From Sphingopyxis italica (GTDB taxonomy: Bacteria; Pseudomonadota; Alphaproteobacteria; Sphingomonadales; Sphingomonadaceae), in contig NZ_JAATIT010000005.1 in the NCBI RefSeq assembly GCF_011926545.1, positions 62,001-126,000 of the forward strand: a stretch of DNA of 64,000 bases, read 5' to 3'. Positions 34,225 to 45,012 of the stretch are shown piece by piece. Each line of letters begins with the position of its first letter. The first letter of the stretch is position 1. Both the position numbers and the translations under genes were made by a program. The notes under the pieces are model-generated. The model was not told the DNA's origin and did not search any database. It saw only the letters and a list, made by a program, of their open reading frames with translations.

Positions 34225-34559
34225 TGCGCGTCACTTTCATCCACGCCGACGGCAAAGGGCGAACCGAGGCCGAAGCCGAGCCCGGTTCGATCCTGCTCGA
34301 CGTGGCGCAGGCGCACCTGATGCCGCTCGAAGGCACGTGCGAGGGGCAGATGGCCTGCTCGACCTGCCACGTCATCATCGCGAAGGAGGATTTCGACCGC
34401 CTGCCACCGGCGAGCGAGATGGAAGAGGATATGCTCGACCTCGCCGCCGGGGTGCGGCGAACGAGCCGGCTTTCGTGCCAGATCGTGCTGACCGCCGAAT
34501 TGGACGGCCTGACGGTGCACATACCCGCCGAAAGCCGCAACATGCAGGGGCCGCGTTAG
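34224..34559 (+). CDS. 2Fe-2S ferredoxin, ISC/adrenodoxin type
   Basis: A 111-residue ferredoxin with the four cluster cysteines in CEGQMACSTC and a downstream RTSRLSCQIV, the spacing of the vertebrate-type (Fdx/adrenodoxin) group used in cluster assembly. It is coupled to the desulfurase (TGATG junction) and likely supplies electrons for sulfur reduction. Confidence 0.93.
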   Translation: MRVTFIHADGKGRTEAEAEPGSILLDVAQAHLMPLEGTCEGQMACSTCHVIIAKEDFDRLPPASEMEEDMLDLAAGVRRTSRLSCQIVLTAELDGLTVHIPAESRNMQGPR

Positions 34560-34568
34560 CCCATTTCC

Positions 34569-34644
34569 GTCATCCCGGCGAAGGCCGGGATCTCGCCGTT
34601 TCGTCAGGGCGCAAGGTCGAGATCCCGGCCGTCGCCGGGATGAC
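34569..34644. repeat. Imperfect palindromic repeat, family B copy 1
   Basis: A 76 bp element with GTCATCCCGGCGAAGGCCGG on the left and its inverse ending CGCCGGGATGAC on the right. A copy of identical length lies at 56204-56279. It follows the ferredoxin gene and may act as its transcript 3' hairpin. Confidence 0.85.
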
Positions 34645-34708
34645 GATATGGATGGTAAGGCCAGAGCTTGCATTTCGCCTCGTCCGCGGCCATATGCGCC
34701 GCGGAAGT

Positions 34709-34803
34709 CGGGCGGACGTGGTCTTCGCCAACCCGGTCAGGTCCGGAAGGAAGCAGCCGCAACGAATTCGCCGCGGGTCGTTCCGGCTTCCACCCATTTC
34801 CCC
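34709..34803 (+). ncRNA. ffs: Signal recognition particle RNA (4.5S, small bacterial type)
   Basis: The SRP RNA domain IV core is unmistakable at 34735-34758 (GGTCAGGTCCGGAAGGAAGC, then AGCC). It is closed by an outer stem pairing GTGG (34718-34721) with CCAC (34790-34793) and GCC with GGC. The RNA scaffolds Ffh for co-translational membrane targeting. Location directly upstream of dnaX is typical for alphaproteobacteria. The ends are estimated to within about 10 bases. Confidence 0.92.
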
Positions 34804-34840
34804 CTTCGACAAGACCGCGGCGCGCCCCTAAGACGGGGCC

Positions 34841-36544
34841 ATGGACGATTCCGCCGACGACGAAACCCCGCTGCTGGGAATGGACCTGCCCGAGACGGCG
34901 CCGCAGGCGTCTTCAGGCCCGTACCGCGTTCTTGCCCGCAAATATCGTCCGCAGACCTTCGCCGAGCTGATCGGGCAGGATGCGATGGTGCGCACGCTCG
35001 GCAATGCGATCGCGCGCGACCGGCTGGCGCATGCCTTTCTGATGACGGGGGTGCGCGGGGTCGGCAAGACGTCGACCGCGCGCCTGATCGCCAAGGCGCT
35101 GAACTGCATCGGCCCCGACGGGCAGGGCGGGCCGACGATCGATCCGTGCGGGGTGTGCGAACCGTGCCGCGCGATCACCGAAGGGCGGCATATCGACGTC
35201 ATTGAAATGGACGCCGCGTCGAACACCGGCGTCGACGATGTGCGCGAGATTATCGAGGCGGTGCGCTACGCCGCGGTGTCGGCGCGTTACAAGATCTACA
35301 TCATCGACGAAGTGCACATGTTATCGCGTAACGCCTTCAATGCGCTTCTGAAAACGCTGGAAGAGCCGCCGCCGCACGTCAAATTCCTGTTCGCAACGAC
35401 CGAAGTCAACAAGGTGCCGGTGACGGTGCTGTCGCGCTGCCAGCGCTTCGACTTGCGCCGGATCACCCCCGACATGCTGTTCGCGCATTTCAGCGCGATC
35501 CTGCAAAAGGAAGGCGTGGAGGCCGAGGCACCCGCGATCTGGCTGATCGCCAATGCCGCCGAGGGGTCGGTGCGCGACGGGCTGTCGATCCTCGATCAGG
35601 CGATCGCCCACGCCGACCTTGATGGCGGCGGCAAGATCGGCGCGGATCAGGTGCGCGTCATGCTCGGCCTGTCCGACCGTTCGGCGATCGGCCAATTGAT
35701 GGCGACGATATTGGACGGCGACGCGGGCGGGGCGATCGATCTCGCCCGCGCGCAATATGCGCTCGGCATCGAGCCCGTCGCGATGGTGCGCGGGCTGATG
35801 GACCTGACCCACGCGATCACGCTGGCGAAAGTGTCGCGCCACGATGACCCCGCGCTCGCCGCGGCCGACCGCGAACGCATCGGCGACTGGGCGCAGAAGC
35901 TCGGTTTCGCGCCGCTCAATCGGCTGTGGCAGTTGCTGCTCAAGGGGCATGACGAGGTGCTTCGCGCGAACAATCCGCTCGAGCATCTCGAGATGCTGCT
36001 GCTGCGCGTGATTTACGCCGCCTCGATGCCCGATCCGGGCGAACTCGCGAAGCTGCTCGAAAAGGGCGGTGTCCCGGCGACGCCGATGGTGGCGCCCGCC
36101 GCACCGGCGGCACAGGGCGATACCGTCGCCGCGCTTCCCGTCGATGCGCCCGCAGCCGAAACCCCGGCGTCCGCGCTGACCATCGCGCAGATCCATCAGC
36201 TTCTCGAAAGCGCGGGTAATCATCAGCTTGCGTTGCAAGTCTATGATCATCTCCAGCTTCTCCAGCTCGAACCCGGCCTGATCGTCCATGCGGCGGCGCC
36301 CGCGCTCGACGGCGATTTCGCGCGGCGGGTGGGTGAGGCGCTGCTCAAGGAGACGGGAAGCCGCTGGCAGGTTCGCGTGGGCGAAGGCGATGCGCGCCCG
36401 AGCCTGGGGCAGATGAAGGCTGCGAAGCTCGCCGACAATGGCGCGCGGATTCGCGAACTGCCCGTCGTGAAGGCCGCCTTGGCCGCTTTTCCCGACGCGA
36501 GACTTGTCGAGGACGACGACAATCGCCATAGGTCGAACCCATGA
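34841..36544 (+). CDS. dnaX: DNA polymerase III subunit gamma/tau
   Basis: A 567-residue clamp-loader ATPase: YRVLARKYRPQTFAELIGQ, Walker A GVRGVGKTSTA, the zinc module CGVCEPC, DEVHML and the sensor segment LFATTEVNKVPVTVLSRCQR. The C-terminal part is Ala/Pro-rich linker plus a tau-like domain. It loads the beta clamp and organises the replisome. Overlaps ybaB by 4 bp. No obvious programmed frameshift site was seen. Confidence 0.96.
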   Translation: MDDSADDETPLLGMDLPETAPQASSGPYRVLARKYRPQTFAELIGQDAMVRTLGNAIARDRLAHAFLMTGVRGVGKTSTARLIAKALNCIGPDGQGGPTIDPCGVCEPCRAITEGRHIDVIEMDAASNTGVDDVREIIEAVRYAAVSARYKIYIIDEVHMLSRNAFNALLKTLEEPPPHVKFLFATTEVNKVPVTVLSRCQRFDLRRITPDMLFAHFSAILQKEGVEAEAPAIWLIANAAEGSVRDGLSILDQAIAHADLDGGGKIGADQVRVMLGLSDRSAIGQLMATILDGDAGGAIDLARAQYALGIEPVAMVRGLMDLTHAITLAKVSRHDDPALAAADRERIGDWAQKLGFAPLNRLWQLLLKGHDEVLRANNPLEHLEMLLLRVIYAASMPDPGELAKLLEKGGVPATPMVAPAAPAAQGDTVAALPVDAPAAETPASALTIAQIHQLLESAGNHQLALQVYDHLQLLQLEPGLIVHAAAPALDGDFARRVGEALLKETGSRWQVRVGEGDARPSLGQMKAAKLADNGARIRELPVVKAALAAFPDARLVEDDDNRHRSNP

Positions 36545-36876
36545 AATCGATCGAAGAAATGATGAAGGCGGCGCAGGAAGCCGCCGCCACCGTGCAGGCG
36601 CAGATGCAGGAGGCGCAAGCGAAGCTCGACAGCGTCGAGGTCGAAGGTGTCTCGGGTGGCGGGCTCGTGAGGATTTTGGCGAGCGCCAAGGGCCGGATCA
36701 AGTCGATCAGCATCGACGACAGCCTGATCGTTCCGTCTGACAAGCAGATGCTCGAAGACCTGCTCGCCGCCGCGTTCAACGACGCGCGCGAAAAGGCCGA
36801 TGCGGCGAGCAACGAGGAAATGGGCAAGATGACGAGCGGTCTGCCGCTCCCCCCGGGCTTCAAACTGCCTTTTTGA
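36541..36876 (+). CDS. YbaB/EbfC-family nucleoid-associated protein
   Basis: A 111-residue YbaB/EbfC protein (MKSIEEMMKAAQEAAATVQ; VEVEGVSGGGLVRILASAKG; ending GLPLPPGFKLPF). Members bind DNA as dimers, and the gene is coupled to dnaX, as in most bacteria (ATGA overlap). Normal length. Confidence 0.95.
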   Translation: MKSIEEMMKAAQEAAATVQAQMQEAQAKLDSVEVEGVSGGGLVRILASAKGRIKSISIDDSLIVPSDKQMLEDLLAAAFNDAREKADAASNEEMGKMTSGLPLPPGFKLPF

Positions 36877-37012
36877 GCCGGCTCCAACCCCGGTTAAGAT
36901 CGCGCTGTTCAGCGCAGCGACATTGAATGCGTGCGAAGTTACGCCATATTAGCGACGAACCACCTATAAGAAGGGCGGTGCGCCCGGTCGCGGGGCCCGT
37001 CCAGGAGCCGTA

Positions 37013-39409
<2,397 letters not shown>

Positions 39410-39488
39410 CGCGTCGCCGCTTGACGGCGTTTCACCCCAAATTCGTCGCAAAATCGACGTTTTGGAACGTTTTTCGCCCTTTTTTGCT

Positions 39489-39517
39489 TTGACAAGACGG
39501 GGGCAAACATCGTTAGT
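39489..39517 (+). promoter_or_regulatory. Candidate sigma-70 promoter of the HU gene
   Basis: A perfect -35 box TTGACA (39489-39494) is followed after 17 bases by GTTAGT (39512-39517), a modest -10. The transcript would start about 50 bases before the HU ATG at 39578. Short AT-rich patch just upstream. Confidence 0.55.
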
Positions 39518-39577
39518 GACGCGCCATGGCTTCGGGCCATGAGAATCATTCAACCATAATGCAGGGGTTCCTTAGGC

Positions 39578-39850
39578 ATGAACAAACAAGACCTGATCGC
39601 CGCCGTCGCCGATTCGAGCGGCCTGACCAAGGGTGATGCCAGCAAGGCCGTGGAAGCCGTCTTCGACGCGATCACCGGCTCGCTGAAGAAGGGCGGCGAA
39701 GTCCGTCTCGTCGGCTTCGGCACCTTCGCGGTCAGCAAGCGCAAGGCATCGACCGGTCGCAACCCGCGCACCGGCGAAACGATGACCATCGCGGCGTCGA
39801 ACCAGCCGAAGTTCAAGGCCGGCAAGGCCCTCAAGGATGCCGTCAACTAA
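39578..39850 (+). CDS. hupB: HU-family DNA-binding protein
   Basis: A 90-residue histone-like protein: MNKQDLIAAVADSSGLTKGD, the core VRLVGFGTFAVSKRKA and the DNA-gripping arm GRNPRTGETM. It bends and compacts DNA as a dimer. Located after lon, as is usual, with its own promoter. Confidence 0.97.
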   Translation: MNKQDLIAAVADSSGLTKGDASKAVEAVFDAITGSLKKGGEVRLVGFGTFAVSKRKASTGRNPRTGETMTIAASNQPKFKAGKALKDAVN

Positions 39851-39879
39851 GCCCGGCCGCGCCTTTTGGTAAAAACATC

Positions 39880-39910
39880 TCGGGCCGTGGCGCAAGCTGC
39901 GGCCCGATTT
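39880..39910 (+). terminator. Candidate terminator of the HU gene
   Basis: An 8-bp perfect stem TCGGGCCG/CGGCCCGA with a 12-base loop, followed by a short ATTT, 29 bases after the stop codon. Confidence 0.6.
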
Positions 39911-40021
39911 GCATTGCCAGCGAAGTTTGGCGTGAAATCGGGCAAATGGGCGTTGCATTCACCGCGCCAGCGGCTATGGACGTTCGGCTTTCGGACGCCG
40001 GGCTTTGGCCCGTACCGGAAC

Positions 40022-40096
40022 GGGCGCGTAGCTCAGCGGTAGAGCACACCCTTCACACGGGTGGGGTCACAGGTTCAATCCCTGTCGCGCCCACCA
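40022..40096 (+). tRNA. tRNA-Val (anticodon CAC)
   Basis: Cloverleaf folds cleanly: acceptor GGGCGCG pairs with CGCGCCC, D arm GCTCAGCGGTAGAGC, anticodon stem CACCC/GGGTG around TTCACAC (anticodon CAC), T arm ending GGTTCAATCCC, and an encoded CCA at 40094-40096. Confidence 0.96.
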
Positions 40097-40186
40097 TGAC
40101 CCCCCGTTGGGCCATGGTGGAACCCAAACCGCGGCTGACCCGCCCATTCATCGCCTATTCAATGCTTTCGCGTTAGAGAAACGGCC

Positions 40187-40501
40187 ATGACCCGCATTTT
40201 GACCCTTTCGCTGATCTCCGCGCTGCTCCTGTCGGCAGGGGCGCCCGCGGTCGCGCGCGGCGACCGCAATCGCGACCAGGACAATCTGCGCGAAGCGGCG
40301 GCGCAGGGACAGGTGGTCCCGCTGGGCAAGCTGGTCGCCGACATCCGCTCGCGCGCGCCTTATAACGACATGACCTATCTCGGCGGGCCGCAGTTCGATG
40401 CAGGACGGATGCTCTACAAGCTTAAATTCATGGACGGCAGCCAGGTCGTCGTCGTCTATGTCGATGCCCGCACGGGCCGGATCGTCGGCCGCAAACCCTG
40501 A
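40187..40501 (+). CDS. Exported PepSY-domain-like protein
   Basis: A 104-residue protein with a signal peptide (ISALLLSAGAPAVARG) and one PepSY-like domain (VVPLGKLVADIRSRAPYND; LYKLKFMDGSQVVVVYVDARTGRIVG). Such small periplasmic proteins often precede a two-component system and may modulate its sensor. The response regulator starts 118 bp downstream. Confidence 0.85.
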   Translation: MTRILTLSLISALLLSAGAPAVARGDRNRDQDNLREAAAQGQVVPLGKLVADIRSRAPYNDMTYLGGPQFDAGRMLYKLKFMDGSQVVVVYVDARTGRIVGRKP

Positions 40502-40618
40502 TAATTCCAAAGGCCGCCCGTTTCGTCGCAACGAGATTTTGCGATGGACGTTCGGACTTGATACACAGTCGAAACATGCGGCCGCCCTTGTTCGGTTTCG
40601 CAAAGGAAAGGCGCCTGA

Positions 40619-41281
40619 ATGCGGATTTTGATTGTCGAGGACGAACCCACGCTGGGCCCGCAGCTCAAAGCGACGCTGGAGGGGGCGGGCTATGCCGTCG
40701 ATCTCGCGACCGACGGCGAGGACGGGCATTTCCTGGGCTCGACCGAAACCTATGACGCGGCGATCCTCGATCTCGGTCTCCCCGAAATCGACGGGCTGAC
40801 CGTGCTCGACCGCTGGCGGCGCGAAAAGCGCAATTTTCCGGTGCTCGTCCTGACCGCGCGCGACAGCTGGTCGGACAAGGTCGCGGGGCTCGATGCCGGC
40901 GCCGACGATTATCTGGCAAAGCCCTTCCAGACCGAGGAACTGATCGCTCGGCTGCGCGCGCTGATCCGCCGCGCCTCGGGCAATGCGTCGAGCGAGCTGA
41001 TCGCGGGCGACGTCCGCCTCGATACGCGCTCGGGCCGCGTCACGCTCGCCGGCGAGCCCGTGAAGCTGACCGCGCAGGAATATAAGTTGCTGTCCTATCT
41101 GCTCCATCACAAGGGCAAGGTCGTGTCGCGCACCGAGCTGATCGAGCATATCTACGATCAGGATTTCGACCGCGATTCGAACACGATCGAGGTGTTCGTC
41201 ACGCGCATCCGCAAGAAGCTCGGTGCCGACATTATCACGACGATCCGCGGGCTCGGCTACCAACTCGACGATCCGCAATAA
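40619..41281 (+). CDS. OmpR/PhoP-family response regulator
   Basis: A 220-residue regulator: receiver domain with phosphoacceptor Asp51 (AILDLGLP), Lys in YLAKPFQTEEL, and a winged-helix output domain (LDTRSGRVTLAGEPVKL; FDRDSNTIEVFVTRIRKKLG). Most like PhoP/QseB-type regulators. The kinase gene starts 3 bp after the stop. Confidence 0.94.
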   Translation: MRILIVEDEPTLGPQLKATLEGAGYAVDLATDGEDGHFLGSTETYDAAILDLGLPEIDGLTVLDRWRREKRNFPVLVLTARDSWSDKVAGLDAGADDYLAKPFQTEELIARLRALIRRASGNASSELIAGDVRLDTRSGRVTLAGEPVKLTAQEYKLLSYLLHHKGKVVSRTELIEHIYDQDFDRDSNTIEVFVTRIRKKLGADIITTIRGLGYQLDDPQ

Positions 41282-41284
41282 GCG

Positions 41285-42691
41285 ATGTCGAAGGCTGACG
41301 TCGCCCCGGCGGTCGAATCCGATCCCGATGCGGCAATCAAGCCCATAGCCTTGTCGGGCCGCATGACCGGTTCGCTGGCGCGGCGCATGATCGCGATTGC
41401 GGCCTTGTGGATTTCGGTGTTGCTGATCGGTGGCGGCTTCGCGCTCGACCAGGTGCTGAAGACCGCGATCACGCGCAATTTCGATTCGGGCCTCGAATAT
41501 GTGCTGATCGCAATGATCCGCTCGTCGGAAATCGGCCCCGATGGCGAGGTGCGGCTGATCGAGCCGCTCGGCGACCAGCGTTTCCTCGAACCCTATAGCG
41601 GCCTCTATTGGCAGATCAGCGGGGGCGGGCAGGAGCCGTACCGCTCGCGCTCGCTGTGGGAGCGCAGCTTGACGGCGCCGACACCGCATGTCGACAACCA
41701 GATCCACACCTATGACAGCATCCAGTTCCCCGACGAGGAATTGCGCGTGCTCGAACGCAACGTCATCCTGCCGGGCAGCGCGACCAATTGGCGATACCAG
41801 ATCGCGCAATCGCGCGAGGCGCTCGACGCACAGGTCAGCGCGGTGCGGCAGACGCTGATCCCCAGCCTTGCGCTGCTCGGGCTCGGCCTCATCATCCTCG
41901 CGGCGCTCCAGACCTTTTACGGCCTGTGGCCACTGCGCCATATCCGGCGCGCGATCGCGGCGATGCGCGGCGGGCAGAGCCGCCGCGTCAGTGCGCCGCT
42001 GCCGCTCGAGGTGCAGCCGATGGTCGACGAGCTCAACGCGCTGCTCGCGCATAATGAGAAACAGGCCGAGGAAGCGCGGCTTCACGCCGGCAACCTCGCC
42101 CATGCGCTGAAAACGCCGCTCACCGTGCTCGTCAACAGCGCGACCAGCTCGGAAACCGAGCTGGCCGAAACGGTGCGGCGCGAGGCGGCGACGATGCAGC
42201 GGCAGGTCGATCATCATCTCGCCCGCGCCCGCGCGGTCGGGCGCCGCGGCGCCGCGCAGGCGCGCGCGACCGTGTGGGACAGCGTCGGCAGCGTGTCGCG
42301 CGCGGTCGCTGCGCTTTACCCCGAGGTGCGGCTCGATGCGGCGGGCGACAAGAGCGTCATCGTGCGCGTCGAGCGGCAGGATCTCGACGAACTCATCGGC
42401 AATCTGCTCGAAAACGCCGCGAAATATGGCGGCGGGAGCGTCTTCGTGACGGTCGGTCGCGAAGGCGATATGGCCGAGATATTGATCGAGGACGACGGCG
42501 CCGGCATCTTGCCGGCCGACCGCGACCGCGTGGTCGATCGCGGCGTGCGGCTCGACAGCGGCAAGCCGGGGACCGGCCTCGGTTTGGCGATCGTGCGCGA
42601 CGTCGCGGAGATTTACGGCGGGGATATCACGCTGGAAGAGAGCGAGGATCTGGGTGGGCTGCTCGTGCGGCTGCGCCTGCCGGCGGGATAG
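41285..42691 (+). CDS. Sensor histidine kinase (PhoQ-like layout)
   Basis: A 468-residue kinase: transmembrane segments at about 38-58 and 190-210 around a periplasmic sensor, HAMP-like linker, H-box NLAHALKTPLTVL, N-box NLLENAAKYG and G-boxes DDGAGI and GTGLGLAIV. Cognate to the regulator just upstream. Signal not evident; a PepSY protein precedes the pair. Confidence 0.94.
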   Translation: MSKADVAPAVESDPDAAIKPIALSGRMTGSLARRMIAIAALWISVLLIGGGFALDQVLKTAITRNFDSGLEYVLIAMIRSSEIGPDGEVRLIEPLGDQRFLEPYSGLYWQISGGGQEPYRSRSLWERSLTAPTPHVDNQIHTYDSIQFPDEELRVLERNVILPGSATNWRYQIAQSREALDAQVSAVRQTLIPSLALLGLGLIILAALQTFYGLWPLRHIRRAIAAMRGGQSRRVSAPLPLEVQPMVDELNALLAHNEKQAEEARLHAGNLAHALKTPLTVLVNSATSSETELAETVRREAATMQRQVDHHLARARAVGRRGAAQARATVWDSVGSVSRAVAALYPEVRLDAAGDKSVIVRVERQDLDELIGNLLENAAKYGGGSVFVTVGREGDMAEILIEDDGAGILPADRDRVVDRGVRLDSGKPGTGLGLAIVRDVAEIYGGDITLEESEDLGGLLVRLRLPAG

Positions 42692-42720
42692 CATCCGCTT
42701 TGGGGTGGGGAGCTGCCATA

Positions 42721-42842
42721 GCCCTCTCCCCTTCAGGGGAGAGGGTTGGGAGAGGGGGTCGAAGCGGCTCATGCCCCTCTCAACTTCGGCTAGCCGGTAA
42801 AACCGGCAAGCCTTCGTATCTCTCCCCTGAAGGGGAGAGAGC
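42721..42842. repeat. Composite palindromic repeat region, family C
   Basis: A 24-base near-palindrome at 42721-42744 (CCCTCTCCCC TTCA GGGGAGAGGG) and a second inverted CTCTCCCCTGAAGGGGAGAG at 42821-42840 bracket a hairpin GCTAGCCGGTAAAACCGGC. Lies between the histidine kinase and the convergent GST gene, where it may stop transcription from both sides. Confidence 0.75.
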
Positions 42843-42885
42843 AATTACGCTTCGGCCGCAATCGGTCGAAAACCGCCGCTTCCTT

Positions 42886-43581
42886 TTAAGTCGCCGTCAC
42901 CTCCAGCCCGCGCTGCACACCCGGACGTGCCAGTCCCGCATCCAGCCAGCGTTGGACGTGCGCGAACCGCTCGAACCCGACGATCTCGGCGGCGTCGTAA
43001 AATCCGGTCAAATTGCGCACCCAGCCGAGCAGCGAGATGTCGGCGATGCTGTAATCATCGCCCATCACCCAGTGGCGGTTTGCCAGCCGCCCGTCGAGCA
43101 CGCCGAGCAGCCGCGCGGATTCGGCCGCGTAGCGATCGCGCGGGCGCTTGTCCTCATATTCGCGGCCGGCGAATTTGTGGAAGAAGCCGAGCTGGCCGAA
43201 CATCGGCCCGACGCCGCCCATCTGCCACATCACCCACTGGATCGTCTCGTAACGCGCGGCCGGATCGGCCGATAGAAACTGCCCGCTCTTGTCGGCGAGA
43301 TAGATAAGGATCGCGCCCGATTCGAACAGCGCGAGCGGTTTGCCGCCCGGTCCCGCGGGGTCGTAGATCGCCGGGATCTTGCCATTGGGATTGAGCGCGA
43401 GGAAGGCCGGGTCATGGCTCTCGTTCGCCATAATATCGATACGGTGCGGCTCATAGGGAAGGCCGGTTTCCTCGAGCATGATCCCGGCCTTCACGCCGTT
43501 CGGAGTCGGCGCGGAAAAAAGCTGGATGCGGCCCGGATGCTCGGCGGGCCAGCGCGCGAAGATGGGATGGTCCGGGGTCAT
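42886..43581 (-). CDS. Glutathione S-transferase family protein, YfcG/YghU-like
   Basis: A 231-residue thioredoxin-fold plus helical-domain protein: IQLFSAPTPNGVKAGIMLEE, NPNGKIPAIYDP and ESGAILIYLADKSGQF are the glutathione-site motifs of the Nu-class (YfcG/YghU) group, which have disulfide reductase activity. Its ATG overlaps the chorismate mutase stop by 4 bp. Confidence 0.9.
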   Translation of the reverse strand: MTPDHPIFARWPAEHPGRIQLFSAPTPNGVKAGIMLEETGLPYEPHRIDIMANESHDPAFLALNPNGKIPAIYDPAGPGGKPLALFESGAILIYLADKSGQFLSADPAARYETIQWVMWQMGGVGPMFGQLGFFHKFAGREYEDKRPRDRYAAESARLLGVLDGRLANRHWVMGDDYSIADISLLGWVRNLTGFYDAAEIVGFERFAHVQRWLDAGLARPGVQRGLEVTAT

Positions 43582-43865
43582 GCGCCTTGCTCCCGCTTCG
43601 CCTGCTGGTGGTGGCGGATCACTTCGTCGATGATGAAACGCAGGAATTTTTCGGTGAAATCGGGGTCTAGATCAGCGTCGCGCGCCAGCGCGCGCAGCCG
43701 CTCGATCTGGCGCTCCTCGCGGCCGGGGTCGGCGGGGGGCAGGCCTTCGCGCGCCTTGAGTTCGCCGACCGCTTTGGTCACTTTGAACCGTTCGGCGAGC
43801 ATATAGACGAGCGCCGCGTCGATATTGTCGATGCTCTGGCGGTAACGGCTCAGCTGGTCGTCCAT
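43578..43865 (-). CDS. Chorismate mutase (AroQ type)
   Basis: A 95-residue AroQ-alpha domain: RQSIDNIDAALVYMLAERF, KAVGELKAREGLPPADPGRE (conserved Lys and Arg), and the C-terminal FIIDEVIRHHQQ. Feeds prephenate synthesis. The second such gene in the window besides 28015-28344. Coupled to the GST gene downstream. Confidence 0.92.
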   Translation of the reverse strand: MDDQLSRYRQSIDNIDAALVYMLAERFKVTKAVGELKAREGLPPADPGREERQIERLRALARDADLDPDFTEKFLRFIIDEVIRHHQQAKREQGA

Positions 43866-43973
43866 GGGTAGGCGGCTCCTCTTATGTCCGGCACGCTTGG
43901 CACCGGCGGGGGGCGGCTGGCAAGCCGAAAGTCGTTGCAAAATCGCGACCGCGCGGCCAAGGGTCGCCGCGTT

Positions 43974-44987
43974 ATGACTGCCGAAATCCATCAGCTGCAT
44001 GGGCAGAGTCCGCCTTCGCTCGATCCCATGATGGCGCTCGTCGCCGCGGATATGAACGAGGTAAATTCGGTCATTCTCGACCGGATGCAGTCCGAAGTGC
44101 CCCTGATTCCCGAGCTTGCGGGGCATCTGATCGCGGGCGGTGGCAAGCGGATGCGGCCGATGCTGACATTGGCGTGCGGCAAGCTGCTCGACTATCCGGG
44201 TCACCGTCACTGCAAATTGGCGGCGGCGGTCGAATTCATCCACACCGCGACCTTGCTCCACGACGATGTCGTCGACAAGTCGGACCTGCGCCGCGGCCGC
44301 AAGACCGCGAACATGATCTGGGGCAACAGCGCCTCGGTGCTCGTCGGCGATTTCCTGTTCAGCCGCGCCTTCGAGGTGATGGTCGAGGACGGTTCGCTGA
44401 AAGTGCTCAAGATTCTGTCGCGCGCCTCGGCGGTGATCGCGGAGGGCGAGGTCAACCAGCTCTCGGCGCAGCGGCGGATCGAGACGAGCGAGGACCAGTA
44501 TCTCGCGATCATCAACGCCAAGACCGCCGAGTTGTTCGCCGCGGCGTGCAAGATCGCCGCGGTGGTCGCCGAGCGCGATGAGGCGACCGAAGCCTCGCTC
44601 GACGCCTATGGCCGCAACCTCGGCATCGCCTTCCAACTCGTCGACGACGCGATCGACTATGTCTCGGACGCGGAAACGATGGGCAAGGGCGTCGGCGACG
44701 ATTTCCGCGACGGAAAGGTCACCTTGCCCGTCATCCTCGCTTATGCGCGCGGGTCGGCAGAGGAGCGCGAATTCTGGAAGCAGGCGATCACCGGCCACCG
44801 CACATCGGACGAGGATCTCGCCTACGCTACCTCGCTGCTTCACAAGCACGAGACGATCGCCGATACGCTGGCGCGCGCGCGCCACTACGGCCAGCGCGCG
44901 GTCGACGCGATCGGCGGCTTCCGCGCCAGCCAGGCCAAGTCGGCGCTGACCGAAGCGGTCGCCTTCGCGGTTTCGCGCGCTTATTGA
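43974..44987 (+). CDS. ispB: Polyprenyl (octaprenyl/decaprenyl) diphosphate synthase
   Basis: A 337-residue trans-prenyltransferase with both aspartate motifs, LLHDDVVDKSDLRRG (first DDxxD) and FQLVDDAIDY (second), plus GGGKRMRPML. It makes the ubiquinone side chain. The ATG at 43974 gives the usual length. Exact chain length cannot be read by eye; sphingomonads mainly use Q-10. Confidence 0.93.
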   Translation: MTAEIHQLHGQSPPSLDPMMALVAADMNEVNSVILDRMQSEVPLIPELAGHLIAGGGKRMRPMLTLACGKLLDYPGHRHCKLAAAVEFIHTATLLHDDVVDKSDLRRGRKTANMIWGNSASVLVGDFLFSRAFEVMVEDGSLKVLKILSRASAVIAEGEVNQLSAQRRIETSEDQYLAIINAKTAELFAAACKIAAVVAERDEATEASLDAYGRNLGIAFQLVDDAIDYVSDAETMGKGVGDDFRDGKVTLPVILAYARGSAEEREFWKQAITGHRTSDEDLAYATSLLHKHETIADTLARARHYGQRAVDAIGGFRASQAKSALTEAVAFAVSRAY

Positions 44988-45012
44988 GCGTTCGGGGACA
45001 GGAGCGATCCGA

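Noticed and set aside
34841..36544. Programmed frameshift in dnaX giving a separate gamma subunit
   Set aside because: No A-rich slippery run with a following hairpin was seen near the domain III/IV boundary.
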